Shown piece after piece: positions 39,845 through 50,853 of a stretch of 64,000 nucleotides of DNA. The position numbers were made by a program, and so were the translations under genes. The stretch spans positions 1 to 64,000 of the forward strand of contig NZ_JANUSB010000017.1 of NCBI RefSeq assembly GCF_024793895.1, written 5' to 3'. The DNA is from Serratia sp. AKBS12 (GTDB lineage Bacteria > Pseudomonadota > Gammaproteobacteria > Enterobacterales > Enterobacteriaceae). The notes under the pieces were generated by a model. That model searched no databases, was not told where the DNA came from, and worked only from the letters and a program-made list of their open reading frames with translations. Numbering within the stretch: position 1 is the first letter of the stretch; each line of letters begins with the position of its first letter.

Positions 39845-40875
39845 TCCGCCTTTACCCTGAACAACTTGCCGCGCAGCTCCGAGAAGGGCTGCGCGCTTGT
39901 TATTTACTGAGCGGCAATGAACCGCTGTTATTGCAGGAAAGCCAGGATCTGATTCGCCAGGCCGCGCAACAGCAGCAGTTCAGCGAACATTACAGTATTT
40001 CCCTCGATGCTCACACCGACTGGGATGCCATCTTCAGCATCTGCCAGGCGATGAGTCTGTTCGCCAGCCGGCAAACGCTATTGCTGATATTGCCGGAAAA
40101 CGGCCCGACAGCGCCGATTGGTGAACAGCTGGTGAAACTGTCCAGTCTGTTGCATGACGACATTCTGCTGATGCTGCGCGGCCCACGCCTCACCAAGGCG
40201 CAGGAAAACAGCGCCTGGTTCAAGGCACTGAGCCCAAACGGCGTTTACCTCACCTGTCAGACACCGGAGCAGGCACAACTGCCGCGCTGGGTGGCAACGC
40301 GCGCCAAAACGATGAAGCTGGAACTGGACGACGCCGCCAACCAGCTGTTGTGCTACTGCTACGAAGGCAATCTGCTGGCGTTGGCACAGGCGTTGGAACG
40401 GCTGTCACTGCTGTATCCGGACGGCAAACTGACGCTGCCGCGCGTTGAGCAGGCGGTAAACGACGCCGCGCACTTCTCGCCATATCACTGGCTGGATGCG
40501 CTGCTGGCCGGCAAAAGCAAACGTGCCTGGCATATCCTGCAACAGCTGCAACAGGAGGACGTTGAGCCGGTGATCCTGCTGCGTACGTTGCAGCGCGAGC
40601 TGCTGATGTTGCTGACGCTGCAACGCCGCATGGCCAGCGCACCGCTGCGTACCCTCTTCGACCAGCACAAAGTCTGGCAGAATCGTCGTAACCCGATCAC
40701 ACAAGCGCTGCAACGGCTGTCCGCCGCCCAGCTGCAACAGGCGGTGCACCTGCTGACGCAGATCGAAATCACGCTGAAACAGGACTATGGCCAATCGGTA
40801 TGGCCACAACTGGAGAGCCTGTCGATGCTGCTGTGTGGTAAACCTCTGGCCACGAGCGTCCCCGATGCCCACTAA
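39841..40875 (+). CDS. holA: DNA polymerase III delta subunit
   Basis: Clamp-loader subunit that opens the beta sliding clamp. The 344 residues (E. coli 343) begin [34 protein letters not shown]-like sequence, seen here as conserved segments. The beta-interacting element sits near [12 protein letters not shown] (about residue 70). A degenerate P-loop region is present, as is normal for delta. Overlaps lptE (ATGA) and nadD (11 bp). Confidence 0.95.
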   Translation: MIRLYPEQLAAQLREGLRACYLLSGNEPLLLQESQDLIRQAAQQQQFSEHYSISLDAHTDWDAIFSICQAMSLFASRQTLLLILPENGPTAPIGEQLVKLSSLLHDDILLMLRGPRLTKAQENSAWFKALSPNGVYLTCQTPEQAQLPRWVATRAKTMKLELDDAANQLLCYCYEGNLLALAQALERLSLLYPDGKLTLPRVEQAVNDAAHFSPYHWLDALLAGKSKRAWHILQQLQQEDVEPVILLRTLQRELLMLLTLQRRMASAPLRTLFDQHKVWQNRRNPITQALQRLSAAQLQQAVHLLTQIEITLKQDYGQSVWPQLESLSMLLCGKPLATSVPDAH

Positions 40876-41527
40876 TCCACCGCGCGCCGCGGCGCTGCAC
40901 GCCCTGTTCGGCGGCACCTTTGATCCGATTCACTACGGCCACCTGCGGCCGGTAGAAGCGCTGGCCGCTGAAGTCGGCCTCAACCAGGTGACGCTACTGC
41001 CCAACCACGTACCGCCGCACCGTCCGCAGCCGGAAGCGAGCGCCCAGCAACGTCTGGCGATGGTCGAGCTGGCCATCGCCGATAACCCGCTGTTTGCCGT
41101 TGACGATCGCGAATTGCAGCGCTCCTCTCCGTCGTACACCGTTGAGACGCTGGAAACGCTGCGTAAAGAACGTGGCAGCACGCAGCCACTGGCGTTTATC
41201 ATTGGTCAGGATTCATTGCTGAGCCTGCACAAATGGCACCGCTGGCAGGACCTGCTGAGTTATTGCCACCTGCTGGTGCTGGCGCGCCCGGGCTACGGTG
41301 AGCAGATGGAGACGCCGGCACTGCAACGCTGGCTGGAGGCGCATCGCATCCGTGACGCCGCCGCGCTGAGCGAACGGCCGCAGGGCTATCTCTATTTGGC
41401 GCAGACCCCGCTGCTGGAAATTTCCGCCACCGAGATCCGCGAACGCCGCCATCACGGCATCAGTTGCGATGATCTCTTACCGCGTTCGGTGCAGCGCTAT
41501 ATCGAGTTGCAGGGTTTATATCGCTAG
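40865..41527 (+). CDS. nadD: Nicotinate-nucleotide adenylyltransferase
   Basis: Adenylates nicotinate mononucleotide in NAD synthesis. The 220 residues carry the nucleotidyltransferase motif [11 protein letters not shown] (about 16-26) and the C-terminal [10 protein letters not shown] (S/T-x-x-x-R type). The ATG at 40865, overlapping holA by 11 bp, gives a length close to E. coli NadD (213). In E. coli cobC lies between nadD and rsfS; it is absent here. Confidence 0.95.
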   Translation: MPTNPPRAAALHALFGGTFDPIHYGHLRPVEALAAEVGLNQVTLLPNHVPPHRPQPEASAQQRLAMVELAIADNPLFAVDDRELQRSSPSYTVETLETLRKERGSTQPLAFIIGQDSLLSLHKWHRWQDLLSYCHLLVLARPGYGEQMETPALQRWLEAHRIRDAAALSERPQGYLYLAQTPLLEISATEIRERRHHGISCDDLLPRSVQRYIELQGLYR

Positions 41528-41615
41528 CTCAGACCCCGTGATATACTGCGCCGCTATTTTTCAGGTATCCGCCTGCATGAAACCGATTGAACAGAACACA
41601 CCCGAGGGGGAACCT

Positions 41616-41933
41616 TTGCAAGGTAAAGCGCTCCAAGATTTCGTTATCGATAAAATCGATGACCTGAAAGGCCAAGACATTATCGCTCTGGACGTCCAGG
41701 GCAAATCCAGCATCACTGACTGCATGATCATCTGCACCGGCACCTCAACCCGCCACGTGATGTCGATCGCCAACCACGTGGTGCAGGAATCCCGTGCCCA
41801 GGGCATGGAACTGTTCGGCATGAAAGGCCAGGAAGCATCTGACTGGGTGGTTGTCGATCTGGGCGAAGTGATCGTACACGTGATGCAGGAAGAAAGCCGC
41901 CGCCTGTACGAACTGGAAAAGCTCTGGAGTTAA
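41616..41933 (+). CDS. rsfS: Ribosomal silencing factor RsfS
   Basis: Binds uL14 of the 50S subunit and blocks subunit joining during starvation. A TTG start at 41616 behind GAGGGGGAAC gives [19 protein letters not shown] and 105 residues, exactly the E. coli form. An in-frame ATG at 41577 would add 13 residues but has a poor ribosome-binding site. The DUF143 motifs [19 protein letters not shown] and [13 protein letters not shown] are present. It lies 3 bp before rlmH. Confidence 0.93.
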   Translation: MQGKALQDFVIDKIDDLKGQDIIALDVQGKSSITDCMIICTGTSTRHVMSIANHVVQESRAQGMELFGMKGQEASDWVVVDLGEVIVHVMQEESRRLYELEKLWS

Positions 41934-41936
41934 GCG

Positions 41937-42407
41937 GTGAAACTGCAACTGGTCGCCGTTGGCACCAAAATGCCGGACTGGGTTCAGACCGGCTTTATGG
42001 ATTATCTGCACCGTTTCCCTAAAGATATGCCGTTTGAGCTGACCGAAATCCCGGCAGGCAAGCGCGGCAAGAATGCCGACATCAAACGCATTCTGGACAA
42101 GGAAGGCGAGCAAATGCTGGCGGCCGTGGGCAAAGGCAACCGTATCGTCACGCTGGATATCCCCGGCAGCAAATGGGAAACGCCGCAGTTGGCACAACAG
42201 CTGGAACGCTGGAAACAGGATGGCCGCAACGTCAGCCTGCTGATCGGTGGTCCGGAAGGGCTGGCGCCGGCATGTAAAGCCGCTGCGGAACAGAGCTGGT
42301 CACTCTCGCCGCTAACGCTGCCGCATCCTCTGGTGCGCGTATTGGTGGCGGAAAGCCTCTATCGTGCCTGGAGCATTACGACCAATCATCCTTACCACCG
42401 GGAATGA
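41937..42407 (+). CDS. rlmH: 23S rRNA pseudouridine-1915 N3-methyltransferase RlmH
   Basis: SPOUT-class methyltransferase acting on 70S ribosomes at helix 69. The 156 residues (155 in E. coli) start from GTG at 41937. The trefoil-knot SAM-binding segment [11 protein letters not shown] and the C-terminal [18 protein letters not shown] (helix dimer region) are conserved. It is coupled to rsfS, another ribosome factor, by a 3-bp gap. Confidence 0.95.
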   Translation: MKLQLVAVGTKMPDWVQTGFMDYLHRFPKDMPFELTEIPAGKRGKNADIKRILDKEGEQMLAAVGKGNRIVTLDIPGSKWETPQLAQQLERWKQDGRNVSLLIGGPEGLAPACKAAAEQSWSLSPLTLPHPLVRVLVAESLYRAWSITTNHPYHRE

Positions 42408-42443
42408 CCGGCGCTGACAGTGAGAGTGAAATAAAACAACGGG

Positions 42444-44339
42444 ATGAAAATAGAACGTAACCCTTTTCGCGACTATACGGCTGAATCTGCCCTGTTTGTA
42501 CGCCGCGCCCTGGTGGCGTTCTTGGTTATTCTGGCGCTGACCAGCGTCCTGATCGCCAATCTGTACAATTTGCAGATCGACCGCTTTGAGGATTACCGTA
42601 CCCGTTCCAATGAAAACCGCATCAAGCTGGTGCCAATCGCCCCCAGCCGCGGCATTATCTACGATCGTAACGGCACGCCGCTGGCGCTCAACCGCACCAT
42701 CTACCAGCTTGAGCTGATGCCGGAAAAGGTCGACGATCTGCAGGCTACGCTGCAAGCGCTGCGCCCGGTGGTCGATCTGACCGATGACGACATCACCAAC
42801 TTTGAAAAAGAGCGCAAACGCTCGCGACGCTTCGTCTCCATACCGGTAAAAACCGCGCTGAGCGAAGTTCAGGTCGCCCGCTTTGCGGTCAACCAGTTCC
42901 GCTTTCCCGGCGTGGAAGTCAAAGGCTATCAGCGTCGCTATTATCCTTACGGTTCCGCCCTTACCCATGTAATTGGCTACGTGTCGAAAATCAACGACCG
43001 TGACGTCGAACGTCTGAACAAAGACGGCAAAATGCCGAACTACGCCGCCACTCACGACATTGGCAAGCTGGGCATCGAGCGCTATTACGAAGAAACGCTG
43101 CACGGCAAAACCGGCTACGAAGAGGTTGAAGTCAACAACCGCGGCCGGGTGATCCGCCAGTTGCACGAACAGCCGCCGTCCGCCGGGCAAGACATCTATC
43201 TGACGCTCGATCTCAACCTGCAACGTTATATCGAGCAGTTGCTGGTCGGCAGCCGTGCCGCAGTGGTGGTGAGCGATCCGCGAACCGGCGGTATCCTGGC
43301 GCTGGTGTCCAACCCCAGCTATGACCCGAATCTGTTCGTTGACGGCATCTCCAGCAAAGAGTATCAAGGGTTGTTGAACGACCCGAATCGCCCGTTGATC
43401 AACCGCGCGACGCAGGGCGTCTATCCGCCAGCGTCGACGGTAAAACCCTACATTGCCGTTTCTGCCCTCAGCGCCGGCGTGATCACCAAAAACACCGTGG
43501 TGTTCGACCCCGGCTGGTGGCAGTTGCCCGGCTCGGAAAAGCGTTTTCGCGACTGGAAAAAGTGGGGCCACGGCCGCCTGAACGTAACCAAAGCGCTGGA
43601 AGAATCCGCCGATACCTATTTCTATCAGGTGGCGTATGACATGGGCATCGACCGACTGTCGAGCTGGCTGGGCAAGTTCGGCTACGGCGACTATACCGGT
43701 ATCGATCTCTCCGAGGAGCGCTCCGGCCTGATGCCAACGCGCGAATGGAAACTCAAACGCTACAAGAAACCCTGGTATCAGGGAGATACCATCCCGGTCG
43801 GTATCGGCCAGGGGTATTGGACCGCCACGCCTATCCAGATGGCCAAGGCGCTCAACACGTTGATTAACGACGGCAACGTCAAAACGCCGCACCTGTTGGA
43901 AAGCACCAAAATCAACGGCGCGCGGGTGCCGTTCCGCCAGCAGGAAAGCCTGCAGATCGGCGATATTCACTCCGGCTACTGGGAAATTGCCAAAGACGGC
44001 ATGTACGGCGTTGCCAATCGTCCTAACGGCACTGCACGCAAGTACTTTGAAAAGACACCGTACAAAGCCGCGGCGAAATCGGGTACCGCACAGGTATTCG
44101 GCTATGAAACCTATAACGCCCACAAACTCGCAGAGCATCTGCGTGACCACAAATTGATGACCGCATTTGCGCCGTACGAAAACCCAACGGTCGCGGTGGC
44201 CATCATTCTGGAAAACGGCGGCGCCGGCCCGGCGGTCGGCACCATTACCCGCCAGATCCTGGATCATATTTTGCTGGGTGATGACAACACGCAATTACCG
44301 GACGCGCCACCGGCGGCGCCCGGTTCAGAAGGTGAGTAA
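42444..44339 (+). CDS. mrdA: Penicillin-binding protein 2
   Basis: Transpeptidase of the elongasome that works with RodA in rod-shape growth. The 631 residues have a short cytoplasmic start, one membrane anchor (about 21-42), a pedestal domain, and the transpeptidase domain. The active-site motif PASTVKPY has Ser331 and Lys334; SADTY is the SxN-equivalent and KSGTAQ the KTG-equivalent. It is 36 bp after rlmH and 6 bp before mrdB. Confidence 0.96.
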   Translation: MKIERNPFRDYTAESALFVRRALVAFLVILALTSVLIANLYNLQIDRFEDYRTRSNENRIKLVPIAPSRGIIYDRNGTPLALNRTIYQLELMPEKVDDLQATLQALRPVVDLTDDDITNFEKERKRSRRFVSIPVKTALSEVQVARFAVNQFRFPGVEVKGYQRRYYPYGSALTHVIGYVSKINDRDVERLNKDGKMPNYAATHDIGKLGIERYYEETLHGKTGYEEVEVNNRGRVIRQLHEQPPSAGQDIYLTLDLNLQRYIEQLLVGSRAAVVVSDPRTGGILALVSNPSYDPNLFVDGISSKEYQGLLNDPNRPLINRATQGVYPPASTVKPYIAVSALSAGVITKNTVVFDPGWWQLPGSEKRFRDWKKWGHGRLNVTKALEESADTYFYQVAYDMGIDRLSSWLGKFGYGDYTGIDLSEERSGLMPTREWKLKRYKKPWYQGDTIPVGIGQGYWTATPIQMAKALNTLINDGNVKTPHLLESTKINGARVPFRQQESLQIGDIHSGYWEIAKDGMYGVANRPNGTARKYFEKTPYKAAAKSGTAQVFGYETYNAHKLAEHLRDHKLMTAFAPYENPTVAVAIILENGGAGPAVGTITRQILDHILLGDDNTQLPDAPPAAPGSEGE

Positions 44340-44345
44340 CAGACC

Positions 44346-45458
44346 ATGACAGAAAGCCAACAAAAGGGCTCGATCTGGACCAAAATCCACATTGATCCCA
44401 CGTTCCTGCTGTTCATTCTGGCCCTGCTGGTGTACAGCGCCTTCGTCATGTGGAGCGCCAGCGGCCAGGATATCGGCATGATGGAGCGCAAGATCGGCCA
44501 AATCGTCATGGGCCTGATCGTGATGGGCGTAATGGCGCAGATCCCGCCGCGGGTGTATGAAAGCTGGGCACCGTATCTGTATATCTTCTGCGTTATCCTG
44601 CTGATCCTGGTGGACGCCTTCGGCCAAATCAGTAAAGGCGCCCAGCGCTGGCTGGATCTCGGCTTCGTGCGCTTTCAACCGTCGGAAATCGCCAAAATCG
44701 CCGTGCCGCTGATGGTGGCGCGCTTTATGAACCGCGATGTCTGCCCACCGTCGTTGAAAAACACCGGCATTGCGCTGGTGCTCATTTTCCTGCCGACGCT
44801 GCTGGTGGCCGCGCAACCGGACCTCGGCACCTCGATTCTGATTGCCGCGTCCGGGCTGTTTGTGCTGTTCCTGTCCGGTATGAGCTGGAAGCTGATCGCC
44901 GTCGCGGCGGTGCTGCTCGCCGCGTTCATTCCGGTGCTGTGGTTCTTCCTGATGCATGACTATCAGCGTGACCGCGTGATGATGCTGCTCGATCCGGAAA
45001 GCGACCCATTGGGCGCCGGCTATCATATTATCCAATCGAAAATCGCCATCGGTTCCGGCGGCCTGTCGGGCAAAGGCTGGCTGCACGGCACCCAGTCGCA
45101 GCTGGAGTTTTTGCCAGAGCGTCACACCGACTTCATTTTTGCCGTGCTGGCGGAAGAACTGGGGCTGATCGGCGTACTGGTGCTGCTGGCGCTGTACCTG
45201 TTGGTGATCATTCGCGGGCTGATGATCGCGGCCAAGGCGCAAACCACCTTTGGTCGCGTGATGGTCGGCGGGTTGATGCTGATTCTGTTCGTTTATGTGT
45301 TTGTTAACATTGGTATGGTCAGTGGCATTTTGCCGGTAGTTGGCGTACCTTTGCCTCTGGTCAGTTACGGTGGATCGGCGCTGATCGTGCTTATGGCTGG
45401 GTTCGGCATCGTGATGTCGATCCACACGCATCGGAAAATGCTGTCTAAGAGTTTATAA
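44346..45458 (+). CDS. mrdB: Peptidoglycan glycosyltransferase RodA (MrdB)
   Basis: SEDS-family polytopic glycosyltransferase polymerising lipid II in partnership with PBP2. The 370 residues equal E. coli RodA and show about ten hydrophobic segments. Conserved SEDS stretches include [27 protein letters not shown], the [18 protein letters not shown] loop, and [12 protein letters not shown] near the C-terminus. It shares the operon with mrdA and rlpA. Confidence 0.96.
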   Translation: MTESQQKGSIWTKIHIDPTFLLFILALLVYSAFVMWSASGQDIGMMERKIGQIVMGLIVMGVMAQIPPRVYESWAPYLYIFCVILLILVDAFGQISKGAQRWLDLGFVRFQPSEIAKIAVPLMVARFMNRDVCPPSLKNTGIALVLIFLPTLLVAAQPDLGTSILIAASGLFVLFLSGMSWKLIAVAAVLLAAFIPVLWFFLMHDYQRDRVMMLLDPESDPLGAGYHIIQSKIAIGSGGLSGKGWLHGTQSQLEFLPERHTDFIFAVLAEELGLIGVLVLLALYLLVIIRGLMIAAKAQTTFGRVMVGGLMLILFVYVFVNIGMVSGILPVVGVPLPLVSYGGSALIVLMAGFGIVMSIHTHRKMLSKSL

Positions 45459-45468
45459 GAGGTGAGTA

Positions 45469-46551
45469 ATGCGTAAGGAATGGCTTTGGATTGGCGCGGT
45501 TGCGGTATTGCTTTCCGCCTGCACCACCACAACGACAGAACAGCAGGCCCCGCCGCAACAGCCATATAACGGGCCGGTGGTAGAGATTGGCGGCGTGGAG
45601 CCTCACTATGAACCCTATAACCCTGGCACCTCCCAGGACTATAAGGTTAATGGCGACACCTATCGCATCGTCAAGGATCCGCAAAACTTCTCGCAAACCG
45701 GGCTGGCCAGCTGGTATGGCGAAGAGCTCAATGGCAATACTACCGCCATTGGCGAGCCGTTTGACCCGAACGCACTGAGCGCCGCGCACCCTACTCTGCC
45801 GATTCCAAGCTACGTGCGGGTGACCAACCTGGCCAACGGCCGCCAGCTGGTAGTGCGCGTCAATGACCGTGGCCCGTATACCAAGGGGCGTATTATCGAT
45901 CTGTCCAAAGCCGCGGCCGATCGTTTGAACCTGTCGAACAATACCAAGGTGAAGGTTGATTTTATCAACGTCGCCCCGGACGGTACCTTGAGCGGACCGG
46001 GCACCATCGGCACCACCGTCGCCAAGCAGAGCTATGCGCTACCGGCGCGTCCTGATCTGAGCAGCGGCGCCATGGGAACACCCATTCAGCAAGATCCGCC
46101 GGCATTGAACGCCAACGACGTCCGTCCGATTGACAATGCCAGCCTGAACAACGGCGAAACACCCGCAGCCGGCAACAGCCGCAGCGGCTTCCTCGGCGCG
46201 CCAAGCGCCGTACCGGCAGGCGTGCTGGAAAGCGACGAACCGGTTAACGCGGTAGCACCCGCTGCCGTCGGCGTGGCGGCAGGTGCTGCGACAGCCAGCG
46301 CAGCCTCTGCCGGCGGCGGTTCTGCATCCGGTTTCGTGGTGCAGGTCGGCGCGTTGAGCAATGCCGAACGTGCACAGCAGTGGCAACAACAGCTCAGCCA
46401 GCAGTTCAGCGTGCCGGGCGCCGTGACCAACAGCGGAAACGTGTACCGTGTGCAGCTTGGCCCGTTCAGCGATCGTCAGCAGGCGCTGCAATTGCAGCAA
46501 CGATTGGCAACTCAGGCACAGCAACAATCATTTGTCACTGTGGCACCTTAA
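45469..46551 (+). CDS. rlpA: Septal-ring lytic transglycosylase RlpA
   Basis: Outer-membrane lipoprotein associated with septal peptidoglycan; lytic transglycosylase in Pseudomonas, enzymatic role less clear in enterobacteria. The 360-residue precursor has lipobox LSAC (Cys18) and a double-psi beta-barrel (about 80-170; ASWYGEELNGNTTAIGE and VNDRGPYTKGRIIDLS). A long low-complexity Ala/Pro/Gly linker follows (about 180-285), then a C-terminal SPOR domain (about 288-360) that binds denuded glycan. It starts 10 bp after mrdB. Confidence 0.94.
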   Translation: MRKEWLWIGAVAVLLSACTTTTTEQQAPPQQPYNGPVVEIGGVEPHYEPYNPGTSQDYKVNGDTYRIVKDPQNFSQTGLASWYGEELNGNTTAIGEPFDPNALSAAHPTLPIPSYVRVTNLANGRQLVVRVNDRGPYTKGRIIDLSKAAADRLNLSNNTKVKVDFINVAPDGTLSGPGTIGTTVAKQSYALPARPDLSSGAMGTPIQQDPPALNANDVRPIDNASLNNGETPAAGNSRSGFLGAPSAVPAGVLESDEPVNAVAPAAVGVAAGAATASAASAGGGSASGFVVQVGALSNAERAQQWQQQLSQQFSVPGAVTNSGNVYRVQLGPFSDRQQALQLQQRLATQAQQQSFVTVAP

Positions 46552-46713
46552 ACAGATACCCGGCTGGCGAGAATCCACGGAAACATTTTCTTTCAGCAAA
46601 AGATGTGTAAAGCATTGTTAGTCGGATGAATGACTAATGCTTGCCGGGATCCCATCTGTTATAGTGTGGCTCGTTTTTTCATTTACTTTCTCACGGATGT
46701 TGTAGTCCAGATC

Positions 46714-47925
46714 ATGAAACATGTAACTTCTTTTCGCATAATCAAGAGCATAGCGCTCGGCACCGTTATCGCGATGAGCGCAGCCAATAGCGCACATGCC
46801 GATGATGTTAATATCAAAACCATGATCCCGGGTGTCCCGCAAATCGATGCGGAATCGTACATCCTGATTGATTACAACTCCGGTAAAGTTCTGGCGGAAT
46901 CCAATGCGGATGCACGTCGCGATCCCGCCAGCCTGACCAAAATGATGACCAGTTATGTCATCGGCCAGGCGCTCAAGTCCGGCAAAATCGGCCAGGAAGA
47001 TCTGGTGACCGTCGGTCAAGACGCATGGGCTACCGGCAACCCGGTGTTCAAGGGATCTTCGCTGATGTTCCTGAAGCCTGGCGATCGCGTGCCGGTTTCC
47101 AAACTGACCCGCGGTATCAACCTGCAATCTGGTAACGACGCCTGCGTGGCGATGGCCGATTACGTTGCCGGTAGCCAGGACGCGTTCGTCAATCTGATGA
47201 ACACCTACGTCAAGCAACTGGGCCTGCAGAATACCCACTTCCAGACCGTGCACGGCCTGGATGCGCAAGGTCAATTCAGCTCGGCGCGCGACATGGCGCT
47301 GATCGGCCAGGCGCTGATCCGCGATGTGCCGGATGAATACGCCATCTATAAAGAAAAAGAGTTCACCTTCAACAACATCCGGCAGGTGAACCGCAACGGC
47401 CTGCTGTGGGATACCAGCCTGAACGTTGATGGTATCAAGACCGGCCATACCTCTGCCGCAGGCTACAACCTGGTGGCATCGGCGACCGAAGGCCAGATGC
47501 GTCTGATTTCTGCGGTACTGGGCGGCCGTACCTATAAAGGCCGTGAAACCGAAAGCAAGAAACTGCTGACCTGGGGCTTCCGTTTCTTTGAAACCGTCGC
47601 ACCACTGAAAGCCGGCAAGGAATTTGCCTCTGAACCCGTGTGGTTCGGTGACGCCGATCGCGTCGAACTGGGCGTCGACAAAGACGTTTACCTGACCATT
47701 CCACGCGGCCGGATGAAAGACCTGAAAGCCAGCTATGTGCTCAACACGCCGGAAATTCACGCACCGTTGGCGAAAAACCAGGTGGTTGGCAGCATCAACT
47801 TCCAACTGGATGGCAAGACCATCGATCAACGCCCGCTGGTGGTATTGAGTGAAGTGAAGGAAGGCGGCTTCGTCAGCCGTATCGTGGATTACATCAAACT
47901 GATGTTCCATCACTGGTTCGGCTAA
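46714..47925 (+). CDS. dacA: D-alanyl-D-alanine carboxypeptidase DacA (PBP5)
   Basis: Trims the terminal D-Ala from peptidoglycan pentapeptides; major low-molecular-weight PBP. The 403-residue precursor (403 in E. coli) has a signal peptide ending AHA (residue 29). The SxxK motif is SLTK (Ser73, Lys76), SGN is in LQSGNDACV, and KTG is in [14 protein letters not shown]. The C-terminal amphipathic helix [14 protein letters not shown] is the membrane anchor. The ATG at 46714 is chosen by conservation; the ribosome-binding site is weak. Separated from rlpA by 162 bp, so it may have its own promoter. Confidence 0.96.
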   Translation: MKHVTSFRIIKSIALGTVIAMSAANSAHADDVNIKTMIPGVPQIDAESYILIDYNSGKVLAESNADARRDPASLTKMMTSYVIGQALKSGKIGQEDLVTVGQDAWATGNPVFKGSSLMFLKPGDRVPVSKLTRGINLQSGNDACVAMADYVAGSQDAFVNLMNTYVKQLGLQNTHFQTVHGLDAQGQFSSARDMALIGQALIRDVPDEYAIYKEKEFTFNNIRQVNRNGLLWDTSLNVDGIKTGHTSAAGYNLVASATEGQMRLISAVLGGRTYKGRETESKKLLTWGFRFFETVAPLKAGKEFASEPVWFGDADRVELGVDKDVYLTIPRGRMKDLKASYVLNTPEIHAPLAKNQVVGSINFQLDGKTIDQRPLVVLSEVKEGGFVSRIVDYIKLMFHHWFG

Positions 47926-48128
47926 CGCTTGAAATCGGCGAAAACGCCCACATATAGCAATTAACACTAACTCTCGCTCCGGCGGGAGTTATAATTTATA
48001 CAGCCCGCAGATTTGAAGCTGCGTACACTGACTCCGGCTAGCTGGTTTGCCAGCCTGCCGAGACGCCGTACAAGCCATGCCGCAACGCCAATAATGCCGG
48101 GTTTAAAAGATGTCACTCTGGAGCGCAC

Positions 48129-48395
48129 ATGCAAAAAACTAAACTGAACGAACTGCTCGAATTCCCCTGTTCCTTTACCTACAAGGTGATGGGCCTGGCG
48201 CAACCCGAGCTGGTAGACCAGGTGGTTGAAGTGGTGCAGCGCCATGCGCCAGGGGATTATACCCCGCAGGTCAAGCCGAGCAGCAAAGGCAACTACCACT
48301 CCGTTTCCATCACCATTACCGCCAGCCATATCGACCAGGTGGAAACCTTATACGAAGAGTTGGGCAATATTGAAATTGTCCGCATGGTGCTGTAA
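48129..48395 (+). CDS. ybeD: ACT-like small protein YbeD (DUF493)
   Basis: Small conserved protein with a ferredoxin-like fold; role not established, though it regularly neighbours lipB and dacA. The 88 residues begin [20 protein letters not shown] and contain [20 protein letters not shown], nearly identical to E. coli YbeD (87). A strong hairpin terminator follows. Confidence 0.93.
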   Translation: MQKTKLNELLEFPCSFTYKVMGLAQPELVDQVVEVVQRHAPGDYTPQVKPSSKGNYHSVSITITASHIDQVETLYEELGNIEIVRMVL

Positions 48396-48417
48396 TCACA
48401 GCATAAAACACTGCTTA

Positions 48418-48460
48418 GCAACCCGGGCTTGGCCATACTCTGCCCGGGTTGCGTATTTTT
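48418..48460 (+). terminator. Terminator between ybeD and lipB
   Basis: GCAACCCGGGC and GCCCGGGTTGC form a perfect 11-bp stem around a 13-nt loop, followed by GTATTTTTGG, 23 bp after the ybeD stop. Confidence 0.75.
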
Positions 48461-48529
48461 GGTCAGCGAAATGCTGGTCGCGAGCCAGAGCGCCCGGTAT
48501 AATGGCTTTACCACTTCTGTAACCTGACG

Positions 48530-49198
48530 ATGACTCATTTGCAACACAATAAGATCATTTTGCGTCAGCTGGGGTTGCAGCCCTATGCGCCTGTATCCCA
48601 AGCCATGCACAACTTCACCGATCGCCGTAGCGAAACCACGCCCGACGAACTATGGCTGGTGCAGCATCAGCCGGTATTCACGCAAGGGCAGGCCGGCAAG
48701 GCCGAACACCTTCTGATGCCCGGCGATATCCCGGTGGTCCAGAGCGATCGCGGCGGCCAGGTCACCTACCATGGTCCGGGCCAGCAGGTGCTGTATGTGA
48801 TGGTCGATCTTAAGCGCAATAAGGTGGGCGTTCGCCAGTTGGTCACCGCCATTGAAGACACCGTTATTAATACCCTCGCCCACTTCCGCATTGAATCGCA
48901 TGCACGCCCCGATGCGCCTGGCGTTTACGTGGGCAAGCAAAAAATCTGTTCCCTGGGCTTGCGGATCCGCAAGGGCAGCTCCTTCCACGGCCTGGCCCTT
49001 AACGTGTCGATGGATCTCGGTCCGTTTCAGCGTATCAACCCCTGCGGCTACGCCGGTATGCAGATGACCCAGGTCAGTGCGCTGGTGCCCGGCGTTGGCA
49101 TAGAAGACGTACATCCCATCCTGGTTCAGGAATTTGTTCATTTACTCGGCTACCAGACGGTCGAGTCTGGTAACTGGGATATCAACGACTATCTTTAA
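48530..49198 (+). CDS. lipB: Octanoyltransferase LipB
   Basis: Transfers octanoate from acyl-ACP to lipoyl domains, the first step of lipoate synthesis; LipA then inserts sulfur. The 222 residues contain the signature [19 protein letters not shown], the [16 protein letters not shown] segment with the catalytic lysine, and the catalytic Cys in INPCGYAGM. Its partner lipA lies 2.2 kb downstream, separated by an AT-rich insert; in E. coli ybeF occupies this position. Confidence 0.95.
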   Translation: MTHLQHNKIILRQLGLQPYAPVSQAMHNFTDRRSETTPDELWLVQHQPVFTQGQAGKAEHLLMPGDIPVVQSDRGGQVTYHGPGQQVLYVMVDLKRNKVGVRQLVTAIEDTVINTLAHFRIESHARPDAPGVYVGKQKICSLGLRIRKGSSFHGLALNVSMDLGPFQRINPCGYAGMQMTQVSALVPGVGIEDVHPILVQEFVHLLGYQTVESGNWDINDYL

Positions 49199-49764
49199 TA
49201 TTTAGCTCCCAACATAATTAATCAATAAAGAAAGCAATTTGCTTTTCTGATGTGGGCCGATCGGGTCAATGCAAGAAAATGATATGTACAGCGTCAGATT
49301 CTTGCTTTTTTTAAATTTTTTATTAATTTAACTTCACTCAGGTGCCTTCAACCGCAGCACTATTATTCTATTCTGCAATATAATTACTAATTCCAACCCC
49401 TCCCCCCGCAAAAAGATCAGATCGAACATATTAAATCAACCATGAAAAATCCTAAAATATCAGGCAATTAATTCTCGCCTTTGCCTGCCAAGAGAAGGTC
49501 AAATCCTAAATCTCATCTTTTGTTAAGTTTTTAATTGACAAAAACCAAAAAAAGTTCAATAAACTAGTTACTCTTCATGTTAGTGAATTGTAGGGGTGGT
49601 TTTGCGTAAAAATGACGAGACATCCCAACCAGCCAGCTAAAAGCTAGCTGGTAATTGGAACAACTAACGCGAATGAGCGCGCTTACATTACGAGTAACGA
49701 TTACTTTTCGGTGGTTGTCGTTTGAAATTATAAAATTCTCGCTGGTGGGTAAGGAATAATTAGG
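49199..49764. other. AT-rich noncoding stretch upstream of the acyltransferase gene
   Basis: No gene is recognised in these 566 bp. The base composition is clearly more AT-rich than the flanks, with long A/T tracts near 49310-49330 and 49540-49560. An imperfect inverted repeat (CCAGCCAGCT / AGCTAGCTGG) lies at 49629-49651. It probably contains the promoter of the acyltransferase gene. Confidence 0.5.
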
Positions 49765-50853
49765 ATGAAGAGGTTAGAGCTACTAGATTATGCACGACAC
49801 TTTGCCGCACTAATGGTCGTTCTTTTCCACTATACCTTTAACGGTATTAATAATGGTAAAGTTTATACAATTGATTTTATTCCTGGGCTTACTGAAATCA
49901 CCAAATACGGTTATCTCGGCGTAGATTTGTTCTTTATGATAAGCGGCTATGTCATATTTTACTCTGCTAAAAACAGAAGTGCTGCAAAGTTCGCTGCCTC
50001 ACGAGTAATAAGATTATACCCCGCCTATTGGTTTGCAGTCATTTTCACAGCTACCTTTGCTTACTTCCTCGGTGGCGAATCAATGTCAGTAAATATAAAA
50101 ACGGTATTAGTCAACTTGACTATGCTGCAATCAATGTTAGGGGTTAGTGACGTTGATGGCGTTTATTGGACGTTAATATTTGAACTGAAATTCTACCTAC
50201 TTATTTTTGCCCTGTTATTCATCGGACTACAAAACCAGCTAGAAAAAATAATTATCGGCTGGGCCGCCGTAATAGTTGCTTCGTATTTCATAGGCATAGG
50301 TGAGCATGTCTATATGGGTGGATATTACTGCTTCTTTGTTTCTGGAGCACTATTTGCAATGTTAAAAGAACGTTTTTCGTTCACTCGGCTTATCATGCTG
50401 GCAGCGTTGTATATAATTGGCACTCTCTATATGATTAATCGCAGAGAGTTATCGGGACATGGATCCAGTAGTGAATCGTTCATCATTCTAGCAGTCATTA
50501 CTATCTTTTACCTGTTCTTCTTCCTGCAAAACACAACTACCTTTGGCAAACTGAAGCTAAAAGGTTCTAAATTAGCCGGCGCATTAACCTACCCTATTTA
50601 TTTGATCCATGCTCACTTCGGCTATATGATGCTGAACAAGTTTGCGACAAATGAAAATAAAGTATATGTTTACGTGCTGCTTATTGCCTCCGTATATCTA
50701 ATTGCAACTCTGATACACTTTATCATTGAAAAAAGATTATCATCCGTTTGGAAATCCCTCTTCGCATTCGTTATTGAGAAGCCAGTAGCGCAAACTCAAT
50801 TATACTTTGATACTATCAAGCACCAGATAATAAAAACTAAAGAAAAGGCTTAG
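49765..50853 (+). CDS. Acyltransferase family 3 membrane protein (OafA/YrhL type)
   Basis: Predicted integral-membrane O-acyltransferase, the kind that acetylates O-antigen, capsule or other glycans at the inner membrane. The 362 residues begin MKRLELLDYARHFAALMVVLFHY, with the family's R-x10-H pattern (Arg11, His22). YLGVDLFFMISGYVIFYS follows, then about ten hydrophobic segments, and late in the protein TYPIYLIHAHFGYMML, typical of the family's C-terminal helix. The substrate cannot be told from sequence. Codon use is AT-rich and unlike lipB and lipA on either side, suggesting horizontal gain. A start at 49765 behind AAGGAATAATTAGG is reasonable. Confidence 0.85.
   Translation: MKRLELLDYARHFAALMVVLFHYTFNGINNGKVYTIDFIPGLTEITKYGYLGVDLFFMISGYVIFYSAKNRSAAKFAASRVIRLYPAYWFAVIFTATFAYFLGGESMSVNIKTVLVNLTMLQSMLGVSDVDGVYWTLIFELKFYLLIFALLFIGLQNQLEKIIIGWAAVIVASYFIGIGEHVYMGGYYCFFVSGALFAMLKERFSFTRLIMLAALYIIGTLYMINRRELSGHGSSSESFIILAVITIFYLFFFLQNTTTFGKLKLKGSKLAGALTYPIYLIHAHFGYMMLNKFATNENKVYVYVLLIASVYLIATLIHFIIEKRLSSVWKSLFAFVIEKPVAQTQLYFDTIKHQIIKTKEKA

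Noticed and set aside
41528-41615. cobC between nadD and rsfS as in E. coli
   Set aside because: The gap is under 90 bp and cannot hold it; the gene is absent at this site.
42312-44294. Open frame of 660 codons on the - strand
   Set aside because: Antisense shadow of mrdA, whose penicillin-binding motifs are complete.
46618-47967. Open frame of 449 codons on the - strand
   Set aside because: Antisense shadow of dacA; no start signal and no family.
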